DNA from: an uncultured Bacilli bacterium | Lineage (GTDB): Bacteria; Bacillota_I; Bacilli_A; RF39; UBA660 | Assembly (NCBI GenBank): GCA_934148535.1 | Contig: CAKPDF010000007.1 | Location: 1-64,000 of the forward strand | Length of the DNA: 64,000 nt | Direction: 5' to 3' | Shown here: piece by piece, positions 7,421 through 15,072 of the stretch | Layout: each line of letters opens with the position of its first letter | Position numbering within the stretch: position 1 is the stretch's first letter | Program-made: the position numbers and the translations under genes | The notes under the pieces: generated by a model | What the model saw: the letters and a program-made list of their open reading frames with translations, nothing else | Database searches by the model: none | What the model was told of the DNA's origin: nothing

Positions 7421-7481
7421 GTAATGTGATTCCGGTGTATTTGGTATATCGGAGGAAAAAAAGAGCTTATGCTCTTTTTTT
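7421..7481 (+). ncRNA. Two-hairpin small RNA linked to the AbiF-like gene
   Basis: A predicted ~61-nt transcript. Hairpin 1: TCCGGTGTAT (7431-7440), loop TTG, GTATATCGGA (7444-7453), with all ten positions paired including three G-U pairs. Two G residues and an A-tract lead into a perfect 11-bp terminator, AAAAAAAGAGC (7456-7466), loop TTAT, GCTCTTTTTTT (7471-7481). A conserved RNA motif beside abiF genes is known from comparative genomics (from memory); whether this is a member needs a covariance-model search. An antitoxin or activator role for the adjacent HEPN protein is inference. The terminator is symmetric and could also end the opposite-strand integrase transcript. Confidence 0.72.
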
Positions 7482-7494
7482 CGTAAAAAATAGC

Positions 7495-7935
7495 TTAGTC
7501 ATCTTCTAAGCTATCTATAACAGAAACAACAGAGTCGAGGGCAGTACTAAACATATGTGAATATGTATTTAGTGTTTCCTCGATTTTTGTATGTCCTAAA
7601 TACTTTGCAACTAATGTAACATTAGCACCATTGTTAATAAGTAGTGATGCACAAGAATGTCTAAAATCATGAATCCTAATAATTTTTAAGCCAGCTAGAG
7701 TAGCTAGTTTAGTTCTTCTAAGATATATATTAGAATCAGTTATCGGTTTAGCATCAGAAACCACAAAGAAATCATCATTAAATTCGTAATACTCTTTTTT
7801 ATCCTGTTCATAGAGCATTTTAAGGTCATTTAACATAGGTACTATTCTTCTACTATCTCTTTCTTAGTATCCGAGAATTCAAACTTTACACGGTTATTTC
7901 TTTGCGTTATTTGCTTATTAATGTAAATGGTAAAA
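7495..7935 (-). pseudogene. Remnant of a tyrosine recombinase (integrase)
   Basis: The intact segment 7495-7836 encodes the C-terminal catalytic half with HDFRHS, YLGHT and NTYSHMF (Arg/His/Arg, His and nucleophile Tyr). Upstream, RDSRRIVPM continues the same frame to a stop. A second frame carries YFTIYINKQITQ...FSDTKK, which matches the preceding beta-strand region of integrases, so a frameshift near 7865 separates the two. The N-terminal arm-binding and core-binding domains (about 200 residues) are missing. The enzyme cannot work as encoded, so the island is probably immobile. It reads toward the Abi genes, which it presumably once mobilised. Confidence 0.85.
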
Positions 7936-7947
7936 TAAAATGTAGGA
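7933..7947 (+). repeat. 15-bp repeat, right copy (possible att remnant)
   Basis: Exact same-strand copy of aaataaaatgtagga at 4195-4209, located just past the integrase remnant. See the left copy for the alternative that this is coincidence. Confidence 0.3.
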
Positions 7948-7985
7948 ATTTGATAAATTATTTTTGTTGAATTTCCTACATTTTT
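7941..7985 (+). terminator. Terminator-like stem-loop at the island's right edge
   Basis: TGTAGGAA (7941-7948) pairs with TTCCTACA (7973-7980), with further weak pairing inside, followed by TTTTT. It lies inside the degraded integrase region. No plus-strand gene ends nearby, so it may be a relic. The rest of 7986-8198 holds only AT-rich sequence and the TATAAT near 8176 that probably serves the next gene. Confidence 0.4.
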
Positions 7986-8198
7986 AATATGCTAAAAAAT
8001 ATGTTATATGATGAATAAAATAATAAAAGAGTTGATAAGATTAAATATAAAACTTAATTTTGCTGTTTTGAGTTGAGAATACGGATATGATTAGAGAACT
8101 ACCAAAATTAGCTACTTAAAATAAAATGATAAATTGATAAAAAATCGATTTATTTACTTATTTATATTATTTATGTTATAATTAAATTAGGTGATTAT

Positions 8199-8960
8199 AT
8201 GCGAAAAATTTTAATGAAATATTCGGAATATATATCTGTGATTGGCTTTTTCTTTATTAATTCTATTTTAGTTGGTTTATTTAAATGTAATTGGTTAATT
8301 CTGAATTTGATATATATTGTAGCATTATGTGTTGAAAGATATATATTGTATTTGCCTATAGATAAAAGTGTAAATAATTCATTTAAAACTTGTAGTTTTG
8401 ATGATTCAATAAATTTAATAAATGAGTATTTACCTTTTATGAATAAGCAACGCAAAGATATATACATTTTTGATTTGCTTTTGTTTAAAAATTTAATTAA
8501 TCCTACAAAAAAAGGTATAATTGAATATATTGAATTGTTAAATAAATCTTCCAATTCATACAATAAAATTGGAAATACTTCTGAAATGTATTTTAATTGT
8601 CTTTTAATTAAAGATATAGAAAATGCTAATATATTATTTGATAAATTGATGTTACTAATTGAAAATAAGAAAACTTATACAAATCTTTTTAGAAAAGAGC
8701 GTTTAATTGTTTTGAAAAGTATTTTTAATAAAGATATTAATGAAGATGAAAATGGTATCTTCAAATGTTATGTTCCATATTTTGATACAGATAATGAGTA
8801 TCAAAAAATAAAAACTAAATATTTGTTAGGTGTTTATTATAGCAAAAGAAAAAACTTTAAAGAAAGCAATGAAAATTTTGAATATGTTTTGAAACATGGG
8901 AATAATATTTATTTAAAAAAATTAACTACAGAATATATTGAGAAAAACAAGATAAACTAA
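8199..8960 (+). CDS. Membrane protein with N-terminal helices and TPR-like tail
   Basis: A 253-residue protein. Residues ~10-28 and ~33-52 are two hydrophobic helices (VIGFFFINSILVGLF; LILNLIYIVALCV). The remaining ~200 residues are soluble, helical and Lys/Asn-rich. The C-terminal part (TKYLLGVYYSKRKNFKESNENFEYVLKHG) has the spacing of a tetratricopeptide helix pair. This topology fits a membrane-tethered scaffold. No family name can be given. The ATG follows TTAGGTGA, a TATAAT box lies near 8176, and a clear terminator follows at 9104. Confidence 0.75.
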   Translation: MRKILMKYSEYISVIGFFFINSILVGLFKCNWLILNLIYIVALCVERYILYLPIDKSVNNSFKTCSFDDSINLINEYLPFMNKQRKDIYIFDLLLFKNLINPTKKGIIEYIELLNKSSNSYNKIGNTSEMYFNCLLIKDIENANILFDKLMLLIENKKTYTNLFRKERLIVLKSIFNKDINEDENGIFKCYVPYFDTDNEYQKIKTKYLLGVYYSKRKNFKESNENFEYVLKHGNNIYLKKLTTEYIEKNKIN

Positions 8961-9103
8961 ATTTCTTTTTTCGAAAAGAAGAATACAAGATTTAAAATAC
9001 AAGTTTGATGTAATTGATGATGTATTTAAGGACAAAAATTATTCGGATAAAAAATATTAAGTGTATGCTTTGAGATTGATTTTGAAAAAACGCAGATTTT
9101 TAG

Positions 9104-9138
9104 ACTAAATTCCGTCTTTTAATGGAATTTAGTTTTTT
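9104..9138 (+). terminator. Intrinsic terminator
   Basis: Perfect 10-bp stem ACTAAATTCC (9104-9113) and GGAATTTAGT (9124-9133), 10-nt loop, then TTTTT. It ends transcription of the 8199 membrane protein gene. The flanking gap (8961-9403) otherwise holds only short broken frames, such as FDNAFISSQGYHSKKEIL at 9139-9246, that I cannot assign. Confidence 0.85.
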
Positions 9139-9403
9139 AAATTTGATAATGCTTTTATTTCTTCACAAGGTTATCATTCAAAAAAGGAAATTTTAAAATT
9201 GTCTAGTATTGATAATGCTAGTTTTGTAAGATTATTAAAGAAATAAGAATATAGTTGAATGAATATAATATTATAATTATTAATTGAAATTGGAGAAGTT
9301 AAACTTCTTTAATTTTTTTATTAATAATTTTGTCTCTTTTGAAGTGACCAATTATATATATAAATGTTATAAAATGGTATCTGTCAAAGGGAGAGTGAAT
9401 ATA

Positions 9404-9904
9404 ATGAAAACAAATATATCAACATTAATGAATTTAATTTCTGAGAAAGAAAGAAATCTAAATAACAAAACTTTTATAATCAAAAATTTAGCTATAAATA
9501 CATCTGTAGAGGAATTAGATGGTAGAGTTAATATTATTGAAGATAATAAAATTGATTTCGATTGTAATTTAGGTGAAATAGAAAGCTATATTTCTGAATT
9601 ATCTAAATTTAAGGCAATCTTATATGAAAAAAATAATTCATATAAGTTAAGTGATGGTAGAACTATTCAACAAGCAATAGTAGATAATATGAACTTAAGG
9701 AGACTAAAAGTTGTATTAGAGCAGTTATTAACTTTAAAAAATTCTAAGAAAAGAGTTACTGAAGTTAATAATTCATATTTTGAGTGCAAAACTCTTAATT
9801 TTGATATGAATGAAATTAGAAATAAATTACTTGAGATGGATAAGAAAATTCAAGATACTGATTTTGAGATTTCTAAATTGAATTCTATTGAATTTGAAAT
9901 ATAG
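9404..9904 (+). CDS. Coiled, DIP1984/septicolysin-like hypothetical protein
   Basis: A 166-residue soluble, highly helical protein starting at ATG 9404 behind GGGAGAG; the frame stays open further upstream, but without a ribosome site. The order of features, an N-terminal helix, ELDGRVNI, an acidic segment, then LSDGRTIQQAIVDNMNLRRL and a final coil, is weakly reminiscent of the DIP1984/septicolysin family (small helical proteins of unclear role). I hold that resemblance loosely. No membrane segment or catalytic motif is visible. It appears to be transcribed alone. Confidence 0.6.
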   Translation: MKTNISTLMNLISEKERNLNNKTFIIKNLAINTSVEELDGRVNIIEDNKIDFDCNLGEIESYISELSKFKAILYEKNNSYKLSDGRTIQQAIVDNMNLRRLKVVLEQLLTLKNSKKRVTEVNNSYFECKTLNFDMNEIRNKLLEMDKKIQDTDFEISKLNSIEFEI

Positions 9905-10142
9905 TTATGATGCGGTTTTGCTAAGTAATTTTGCAAATTAAATAAAATATAAAGTTTTTAGCCGAAGTATTTCTATTACTTAGAATTATAATTTTAAAAA
10001 AGTGTATATGTTTATTAATTTAAGAATTTTAATTTATGATTTATAATTCTATTACGAATTTTAACTTATTAATAATAATTTATTATTAGAGTGGAGAAGT
10101 TATTTAATAATTATTTTAATTTTTGGTGATAGAAATGCGATT

Positions 10143-10183
10143 CTATAACAGTTAGTAATAATACTAATTGTTATAGTTTTTTT
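10143..10183 (+). terminator. Intrinsic terminator in a 420-bp gap
   Basis: CTATAACAGTTAGTA (10143-10157) pairs with TACTAATTGTTATAG (10162-10176), 15 pairs with one G-U, then TTTTTTT. It lies 240 bp after the nearest upstream gene. I see no gene or known element in 9905-10142, so it may end a long 3' untranslated region or a lost gene. A TATAAT near 10290 precedes the next gene. Confidence 0.8.
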
Positions 10184-10327
10184 ATGATATGCTATAATCA
10201 AAGATTTAATTATTTTAATATATTGTAATTTATTAATGATGTATTGTAATTAAAGAAAAAGAAATATAAAATTTATAAAAAATGTGCTATAATTATGTAG
10301 TATATTTTTTTCTTTTGGAGGTGTATT

Positions 10328-11461
10328 ATGGTATATTTGGATTATGCAGCGGGATGTCCTGTAAAAAAAGAAGTATTAGATTGTTTTTATGATGCTAGTT
10401 TAAAATATTATGCAAATCCTAATTCTTCTCATAAATTGGGATTAGAGGCTAAGAATGTTATTGATGAGGCTACTAGTGATATTGCTAAAATTTTAGGGGT
10501 TAAAAGTGATGAAATTATATATACTTCTGGTGCTAGTGAGAGTAATAATTTGGTTATAAAGGGAATTGCTTCTAGGTATAGAAATAGGGGACGTCATATT
10601 CTTATTAGTAGTTTAGAACATAATTCTATTGTATCATCTGCTACTAAGTTACAAGAATCTGGTTTTGAGGTTGAGATTATTCCTGTTTTACCTGATGGTC
10701 TTATTGATATAGAAAGTTTAAAAGATATGATTAGGGATGATACTATTTTAGTTAGTGTGTGTTCTGTTGATAGCGAGATTGGAATTAGGCAACCTATTGA
10801 GAAGATAGCTAGTATAATTAAAGAATATTCTAATTGTTATTTTCATACGGATGCAACACAAGCAATTGGTAAGGTGATGATAGATTATTCTTTAGTAGAT
10901 TTAATAACTATTACTCCTCATAAGTTTTATGGATTAAGTGGTATTGGAATTTTAATTAAAAGAAATAATGTTAGTATAATTGCTCAGATTGATGGTGGTA
11001 AATCTACTACTATATATAGAAGTGGTACTCCTACTTTAGCACTTATTGTATCTAGTGCTAAGGCTTTGCAACTTGCGTATGATGAGGAAAAATCTAGTTA
11101 TGATTATATTTTAAAATTGAATAATATTATTAAGAAAGGGTTAGTTAAGTATAAAATGGTTCATATTAATAGTACTGCTAATTCTATAAATAATATTATT
11201 AATTTTAGTGTTAAGGGAATAAGGGCTATAGATTTGGAACGAAGATTGGAGAGTTATTCTATTTATGTTTCTACTAAGACTTCTTGTTGTCCTATAGAAA
11301 CACCTTCTAAGTTAGTTTATGCACTTACTCGTGATAAGAGTCTTTCGTCATCTTCTATTAGGCTTAGTATTTCTAGTTTTACTACTTTAGATGATGTATT
11401 AGAGTTTTTAAGAGTGTTTGATATTATTTATAAGGAGTATGATAATAATGGAGAGATATAA
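10328..11461 (+). CDS. Cysteine desulfurase (NifS/IscS-like)
   Basis: A 377-residue class V aminotransferase-fold PLP enzyme that takes sulfur from cysteine as a persulfide. It has the N-terminal YLDYAAGCPV, the substrate loop NPNSSHKLG, HTDATQAIG, the PLP lysine in TPHKFYGLSGIG, and the active-site cysteine region STKTSCCP with two adjacent Cys. Length is typical. The stop overlaps the start of the next gene by 14 bases, a TtcA-like ATPase that needs activated sulfur, so tRNA thiolation is the likely use. A dedicated Fe-S scaffold gene is not adjacent. Ribosome site TTGGAGGTG. Confidence 0.95.
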   Translation: MVYLDYAAGCPVKKEVLDCFYDASLKYYANPNSSHKLGLEAKNVIDEATSDIAKILGVKSDEIIYTSGASESNNLVIKGIASRYRNRGRHILISSLEHNSIVSSATKLQESGFEVEIIPVLPDGLIDIESLKDMIRDDTILVSVCSVDSEIGIRQPIEKIASIIKEYSNCYFHTDATQAIGKVMIDYSLVDLITITPHKFYGLSGIGILIKRNNVSIIAQIDGGKSTTIYRSGTPTLALIVSSAKALQLAYDEEKSSYDYILKLNNIIKKGLVKYKMVHINSTANSINNIINFSVKGIRAIDLERRLESYSIYVSTKTSCCPIETPSKLVYALTRDKSLSSSSIRLSISSFTTLDDVLEFLRVFDIIYKEYDNNGEI

Positions 11462-12275
11462 GGAAATAGAGAGGACTATTATAAAAAAGTATCGTAAGGA
11501 TATATGGAGTAAATTTGTTAAGGCAGTAATAGAATATAAATTAATATCTGAAAATGATAAGATTATGGTTTGTATTTCTGGGGGGAAAGATTCTTTTCTT
11601 ATGGCTAAATGTATTCAGGAATTACAAAGACATGGGAAGGTTAAATTTGAAGCTAGATATGTGGTTATGGATCCTGGATATAATGATTATAATAGAGAAA
11701 TGATTACTGATAATGCTAAAACATTAGGTGTAGATATAGAGATATTTGATAGTGATATTTTTGATGTTGTTAGTAATGTTAGTGATGGCAATCCATGTTA
11801 TTTATGTGCTAGAATGAGAAGGGGATTTTTATATAATAAGGCAAAAGAACTTGGTTGTAATAAGATAGCACTTGGTCATCATTTTGATGATGTTATTGAG
11901 ACTACATTACTTTCTATGTTTTATGGTTCTGAGATTAAGACTATGATGCCTAAACTTCATAGTGATAATTTTCCTGGTATTGAATTAATTAGGCCACTTT
12001 ATATGGTTCATGAGGAATCTATTATTGCTTGGAGAAATTTTAACGATTTGACTTTTATTAATTGTGCTTGTAGATTTACTGAGGGGTGTTCTTTGATTAA
12101 TGATGGTACTAGTAAGAGAAAAGAAATTAAGGAATTAATAAAAAAATTAAGAAAGATTAATAATAGGATAGATTATAATATTTTTAAGAGTATGGATAAT
12201 GTTAATTTGGATTGTGTTTTGGGTGTTAAGAGTAATGGTAAATATAAGAGTTTTTTAGATGATTATGATAAGTAA
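11448..12275 (+). CDS. TtcA/TtuA-like tRNA thiolation ATPase
   Basis: A 275-residue PP-loop ATPase. SGGKDS at about 44-49 binds ATP and adenylates a tRNA base. A central CYLCARMRR pair and a later CACRFTEGC set are positioned like the Cys ligands of the [4Fe-4S] cluster in TtcA/TtuA-type sulfurtransferases. GHHFDDVIETTLL matches the family's conserved His-rich motif. The start at ATG 11448 follows AAGGAG; an upstream in-frame ATG lies deep within the desulfurase gene. Translational coupling with the desulfurase suggests a donor-acceptor pair. The tRNA position modified (s2C32 or another) cannot be read from sequence alone. Confidence 0.88.
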   Translation: MERYKEIERTIIKKYRKDIWSKFVKAVIEYKLISENDKIMVCISGGKDSFLMAKCIQELQRHGKVKFEARYVVMDPGYNDYNREMITDNAKTLGVDIEIFDSDIFDVVSNVSDGNPCYLCARMRRGFLYNKAKELGCNKIALGHHFDDVIETTLLSMFYGSEIKTMMPKLHSDNFPGIELIRPLYMVHEESIIAWRNFNDLTFINCACRFTEGCSLINDGTSKRKEIKELIKKLRKINNRIDYNIFKSMDNVNLDCVLGVKSNGKYKSFLDDYDK

Positions 12276-12372
12276 GTAGTTTATGGTTACAATACATCGG
12301 TATTAATTTTAAATTTTAAAGGTAGCAGAAATATTTTAAATTCATACTATACAGTGTGGAGGTAAGTAGAAA

Positions 12373-13152
12373 TTGAGTTGGTTTAGAGAATTAAATCCAA
12401 TTATACAGGCAATTATTGCTACTACATTTACTTGGGGTATTACTGCATTAGGTTCTTTGGTGGTATGTTTTTTTAAAGAGGTAAATAAAAAGATTCTTAA
12501 TACTGTTTTGGGATTTAGTGCTGGGGTTATGATTGCTGCTTCTTTTTGGTCTTTACTTATACCTGCTATAGATTTATCTGTGACACTTGGATATATAGCG
12601 TGGTTATTTCCAGCATTAGGTTTTATTATTGGGGGATTATTTGTACTTTTATCTGATAAATTTTTAGATAAAGTTCTTAGTAATAGGGATACATCTATTA
12701 ATTTTAAAAGGAGTATTCTTTTAATATCTGCTATTACTATTCATAATATTCCTGAGGGTATGGCTATTGGTGTTGCTTTTGGTGGTATATCTAATGGAGG
12801 TGTTAGTTTAATTAGTGCTTTGATGTTGGCGGTTGGAATTGGTATTCAAAATTTTCCAGAGGGTGCAGCTGTTTCTTTACCACTTCGTAGTTATGGCTAT
12901 TCTAGGTTTAAAAGTTTTATGTATGGGCAAGCATCTGGGTTAGTAGAGCCAATATCTGCTATAATTGGGGTAATACTTGTTTTAAAGATTAAATTTATTA
13001 TGCCATTTTTATTATCTTTTGCAGCGGGCGCTATGATATGCGTGGTTGCAAGAGAATTATTGCCAGAATCTATTACATCTGATAAGGATTTATCTACTTT
13101 GGGAATGATTGTTGGCTTTGTTGTGATGATGATATTGGATATTGCAATTTAA
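12373..13152 (+). CDS. ZIP family metal transporter
   Basis: A 259-residue polytopic membrane protein with about eight helices. The hallmark metal site lies in two helices: HNIPEGMAIGVAFG and NFPEGAAVSLPLR (His/Asn, Pro, Glu ligands). ZIP proteins import Zn2+, Mn2+ or Fe2+. The sequence resembles the bacterial ZupT/GufA branch. Translation starts at TTG 12373, placed nine bases after GGAGGT; no ATG is available at a suitable distance. No metal-regulator operator was recognised upstream. It is monocistronic with its own terminator. Confidence 0.92.
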   Translation: MSWFRELNPIIQAIIATTFTWGITALGSLVVCFFKEVNKKILNTVLGFSAGVMIAASFWSLLIPAIDLSVTLGYIAWLFPALGFIIGGLFVLLSDKFLDKVLSNRDTSINFKRSILLISAITIHNIPEGMAIGVAFGGISNGGVSLISALMLAVGIGIQNFPEGAAVSLPLRSYGYSRFKSFMYGQASGLVEPISAIIGVILVLKIKFIMPFLLSFAAGAMICVVARELLPESITSDKDLSTLGMIVGFVVMMILDIAI

Positions 13153-13156
13153 ATTA

Positions 13157-13184
13157 AAAAGAGTTCTTTTGAACTCTTTTAATT
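13157..13184 (+). terminator. Intrinsic terminator after the ZIP gene
   Basis: AAAAGAGTTC (13157-13166), loop TTTT, GAACTCTTTT (13171-13180). A perfect 10-bp stem. Confidence 0.9.
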
Positions 13185-13215
13185 GGTACTTTGGGAATAT
13201 TTTTTGATACATAAA

Positions 13216-13244
13216 TTGACAATGTTTATTATATATGTTAGAAT
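13216..13244 (+). promoter_or_regulatory. Sigma-A promoter of the acyl-CoA synthetase gene
   Basis: TTGACA (13216-13221), 17-bp spacer, TAGAAT (13239-13244); transcription would begin near 13251, leaving a very short leader before the GTG start at 13270. Confidence 0.8.
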
Positions 13245-13269
13245 TGTTGTGAAATGAGAGGCGTTTTTT

Positions 13270-14973
13270 GTGAAAAATATCAATAAGACAAAATATGAGT
13301 ATTTACTTGATTGTAATAGTGAATATATGAATATGGTTGCTTTATCTTTTGGTAATAAAAAAATTACTTATGAAGAAATGCATGAACAAATTGAGAAATT
13401 TGTAAGGTTACTTTATGCTAAAGGAATTAGGAGTGGTGATATAATAGGAGTTATTACTTTAAATACTCCAGAATCTGTATATTTATTGTATGCTCTTGAT
13501 ATAATTGGTGCGGTTGTAGTAGGGTATAGCCCTTTAGATAATGCAGAAAAAATAAAAAAAGATTTTGAAATTGTAAGACCAAAAATGATTATATCTGTAG
13601 ATATGTGTTATAGTAATTTTAAAGATTCGGAAAAGTCTTTGAATTTTTCTTCAATATTGTATTCTCCTTTTGAGTCATTAAATAATTTGAGGATTAAGAC
13701 TGGTTATAATTTTATGCAATTAATGAAGGGGAATTTTAAATTGTCTAGAAATAGTAATTTGAGCTATTTATTAAAACAAGATTATAGTTTGGTTAATTAT
13801 AAAAAGGCTGATTATGAGGAGAATAGAATAACTGATATATTATTTACTGGTGGTTCAACTGGAGTTCATAAGGGCGTTGATTTATCTGGTAGTGGTTTGA
13901 ATTATGTTGTTGAGGGTATGAATTCTATTTTTCCTGCAGAGCCTGGAATGATTCATTTGGGAAATATTCCAATTGGTCATATGGCTTATGGTAGGATGAT
14001 AATGCATTATGCTTTGTGCAATAATATGGAACTTGCACTTACTTTAAAGGCTTTTCCAAGTGATTTTTATGATGAAATTGTTAGAACTCATGCTAATGCT
14101 GCTGTTGGTGGTCCACCTCATTGGGTATCTTTAATTGAACAACATGGTGAAGAATTTGTTCCTAATAGCAAATTAAAGAAAGGAACTTTAAATGAATTGC
14201 ATTATGCTACATCTGGTGGAGAAGCAAAAAAAGAAATTACTGATAAAGCAATAAACCAAGCGTTAAGATTTTGTGGTAGTGATGCAGTTTTGGGCGATGG
14301 TTTAGGCGCTACTGAAACTTGGGCTTCTATGATGATTAATAACGGTAAAATTCATACGTCTGGTACTATTGGTCAACCAATTTCTACAATAGATATAAAA
14401 ATAATTGATCCAATTACTAATTTAGAAGTTAAGAAAGGTGAAAAAGGATTATTATGTGTTTCTGGTCCTTCTGTAATGATTGGATATCATAATAATCCAG
14501 AAGAGACAGAAAAGGTAATTTTTGTTGATGGCAATGGAAAAAAGTGGATTAATATAGGTGATATTGTTCAGCAGTTAGATAATGGTGAATATAAATATAT
14601 TGGTAGACAGAAACGTAATTTTGTATCTGGAATAGAAAATATTTATCCTGAAGAACTTGAGAATTTATTATTAGAATTGCCTGAAGTTAGAGAAGTAGTT
14701 GTTACAGCGATATCTGATAATATGCTACAGTTTATTCCAAGATATCATATATCTTTGTATAATTATAATATTAATTATAATGATTTTGAAAACAGATTAA
14801 AATCACTTGTTGTATCTCGTTTAAGTGAAAACTGGTTACCTTGTTCTATTGAATATTATGATAAACCTTTAGAGAGAATGGCAAATTCAAAAATTAATAT
14901 TTCATTTTATAAATTACTTGATGAGAAATATATAAGTGACAATAAAAATGTTAAAAGATTAGTATTAAAATAA
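13270..14973 (+). CDS. AMP-forming acyl-CoA synthetase / ligase
   Basis: A 567-residue ANL-superfamily enzyme that adenylates a carboxylate and passes it to CoA or a carrier. The phosphate-binding loop FTGGSTGVHKGV lies near residues 193-204, the GDGLGATETWASM (A5-like) motif near 345, the GDIVQQLDNGEYKYIGRQKR (A7/A8) hinge near 440-455, and the C-terminal catalytic lysine region ANSKIN near 545. The substrate is unknown; the sequence looks closest to fatty-acid-type ligases. GTG start with a GAGAGG site. It is flanked by a promoter and a strong terminator, so it stands alone. Confidence 0.88.
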   Translation: MKNINKTKYEYLLDCNSEYMNMVALSFGNKKITYEEMHEQIEKFVRLLYAKGIRSGDIIGVITLNTPESVYLLYALDIIGAVVVGYSPLDNAEKIKKDFEIVRPKMIISVDMCYSNFKDSEKSLNFSSILYSPFESLNNLRIKTGYNFMQLMKGNFKLSRNSNLSYLLKQDYSLVNYKKADYEENRITDILFTGGSTGVHKGVDLSGSGLNYVVEGMNSIFPAEPGMIHLGNIPIGHMAYGRMIMHYALCNNMELALTLKAFPSDFYDEIVRTHANAAVGGPPHWVSLIEQHGEEFVPNSKLKKGTLNELHYATSGGEAKKEITDKAINQALRFCGSDAVLGDGLGATETWASMMINNGKIHTSGTIGQPISTIDIKIIDPITNLEVKKGEKGLLCVSGPSVMIGYHNNPEETEKVIFVDGNGKKWINIGDIVQQLDNGEYKYIGRQKRNFVSGIENIYPEELENLLLELPEVREVVVTAISDNMLQFIPRYHISLYNYNINYNDFENRLKSLVVSRLSENWLPCSIEYYDKPLERMANSKINISFYKLLDEKYISDNKNVKRLVLK

Positions 14974-15004
14974 AACTACAAGTTGTAATATAACTTGTAG
15001 TTTT
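14972..15004 (+). terminator. Intrinsic terminator after the ligase gene
   Basis: AAAACTACAAGTT (14972-14984), 7-nt loop, AACTTGTAGTTTT (14992-15004). A perfect 13-bp stem. Confidence 0.92.
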
Positions 15005-15072
15005 GTTGTATAAAAAGATAGCATTTATGTTTGATATATGATATAATGATTAGTGTAAGGAGTTGTGTTGGT

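Noticed and set aside
8961..9246. Possible remnant gene with FDVIDDVFKDKNYSDKKY and FDNAFISSQGYHSK fragments
   Set aside because: The fragments lie in broken frames, cannot be joined convincingly, and a clean terminator sits between them. No family could be assigned.
9284..9403. Longer N-terminus for the DIP1984-like protein
   Set aside because: The added residues (NFFNFFINNFVSFEV) are low-complexity, there is no ribosome site at that ATG, and GGGAGAG precedes ATG 9404.
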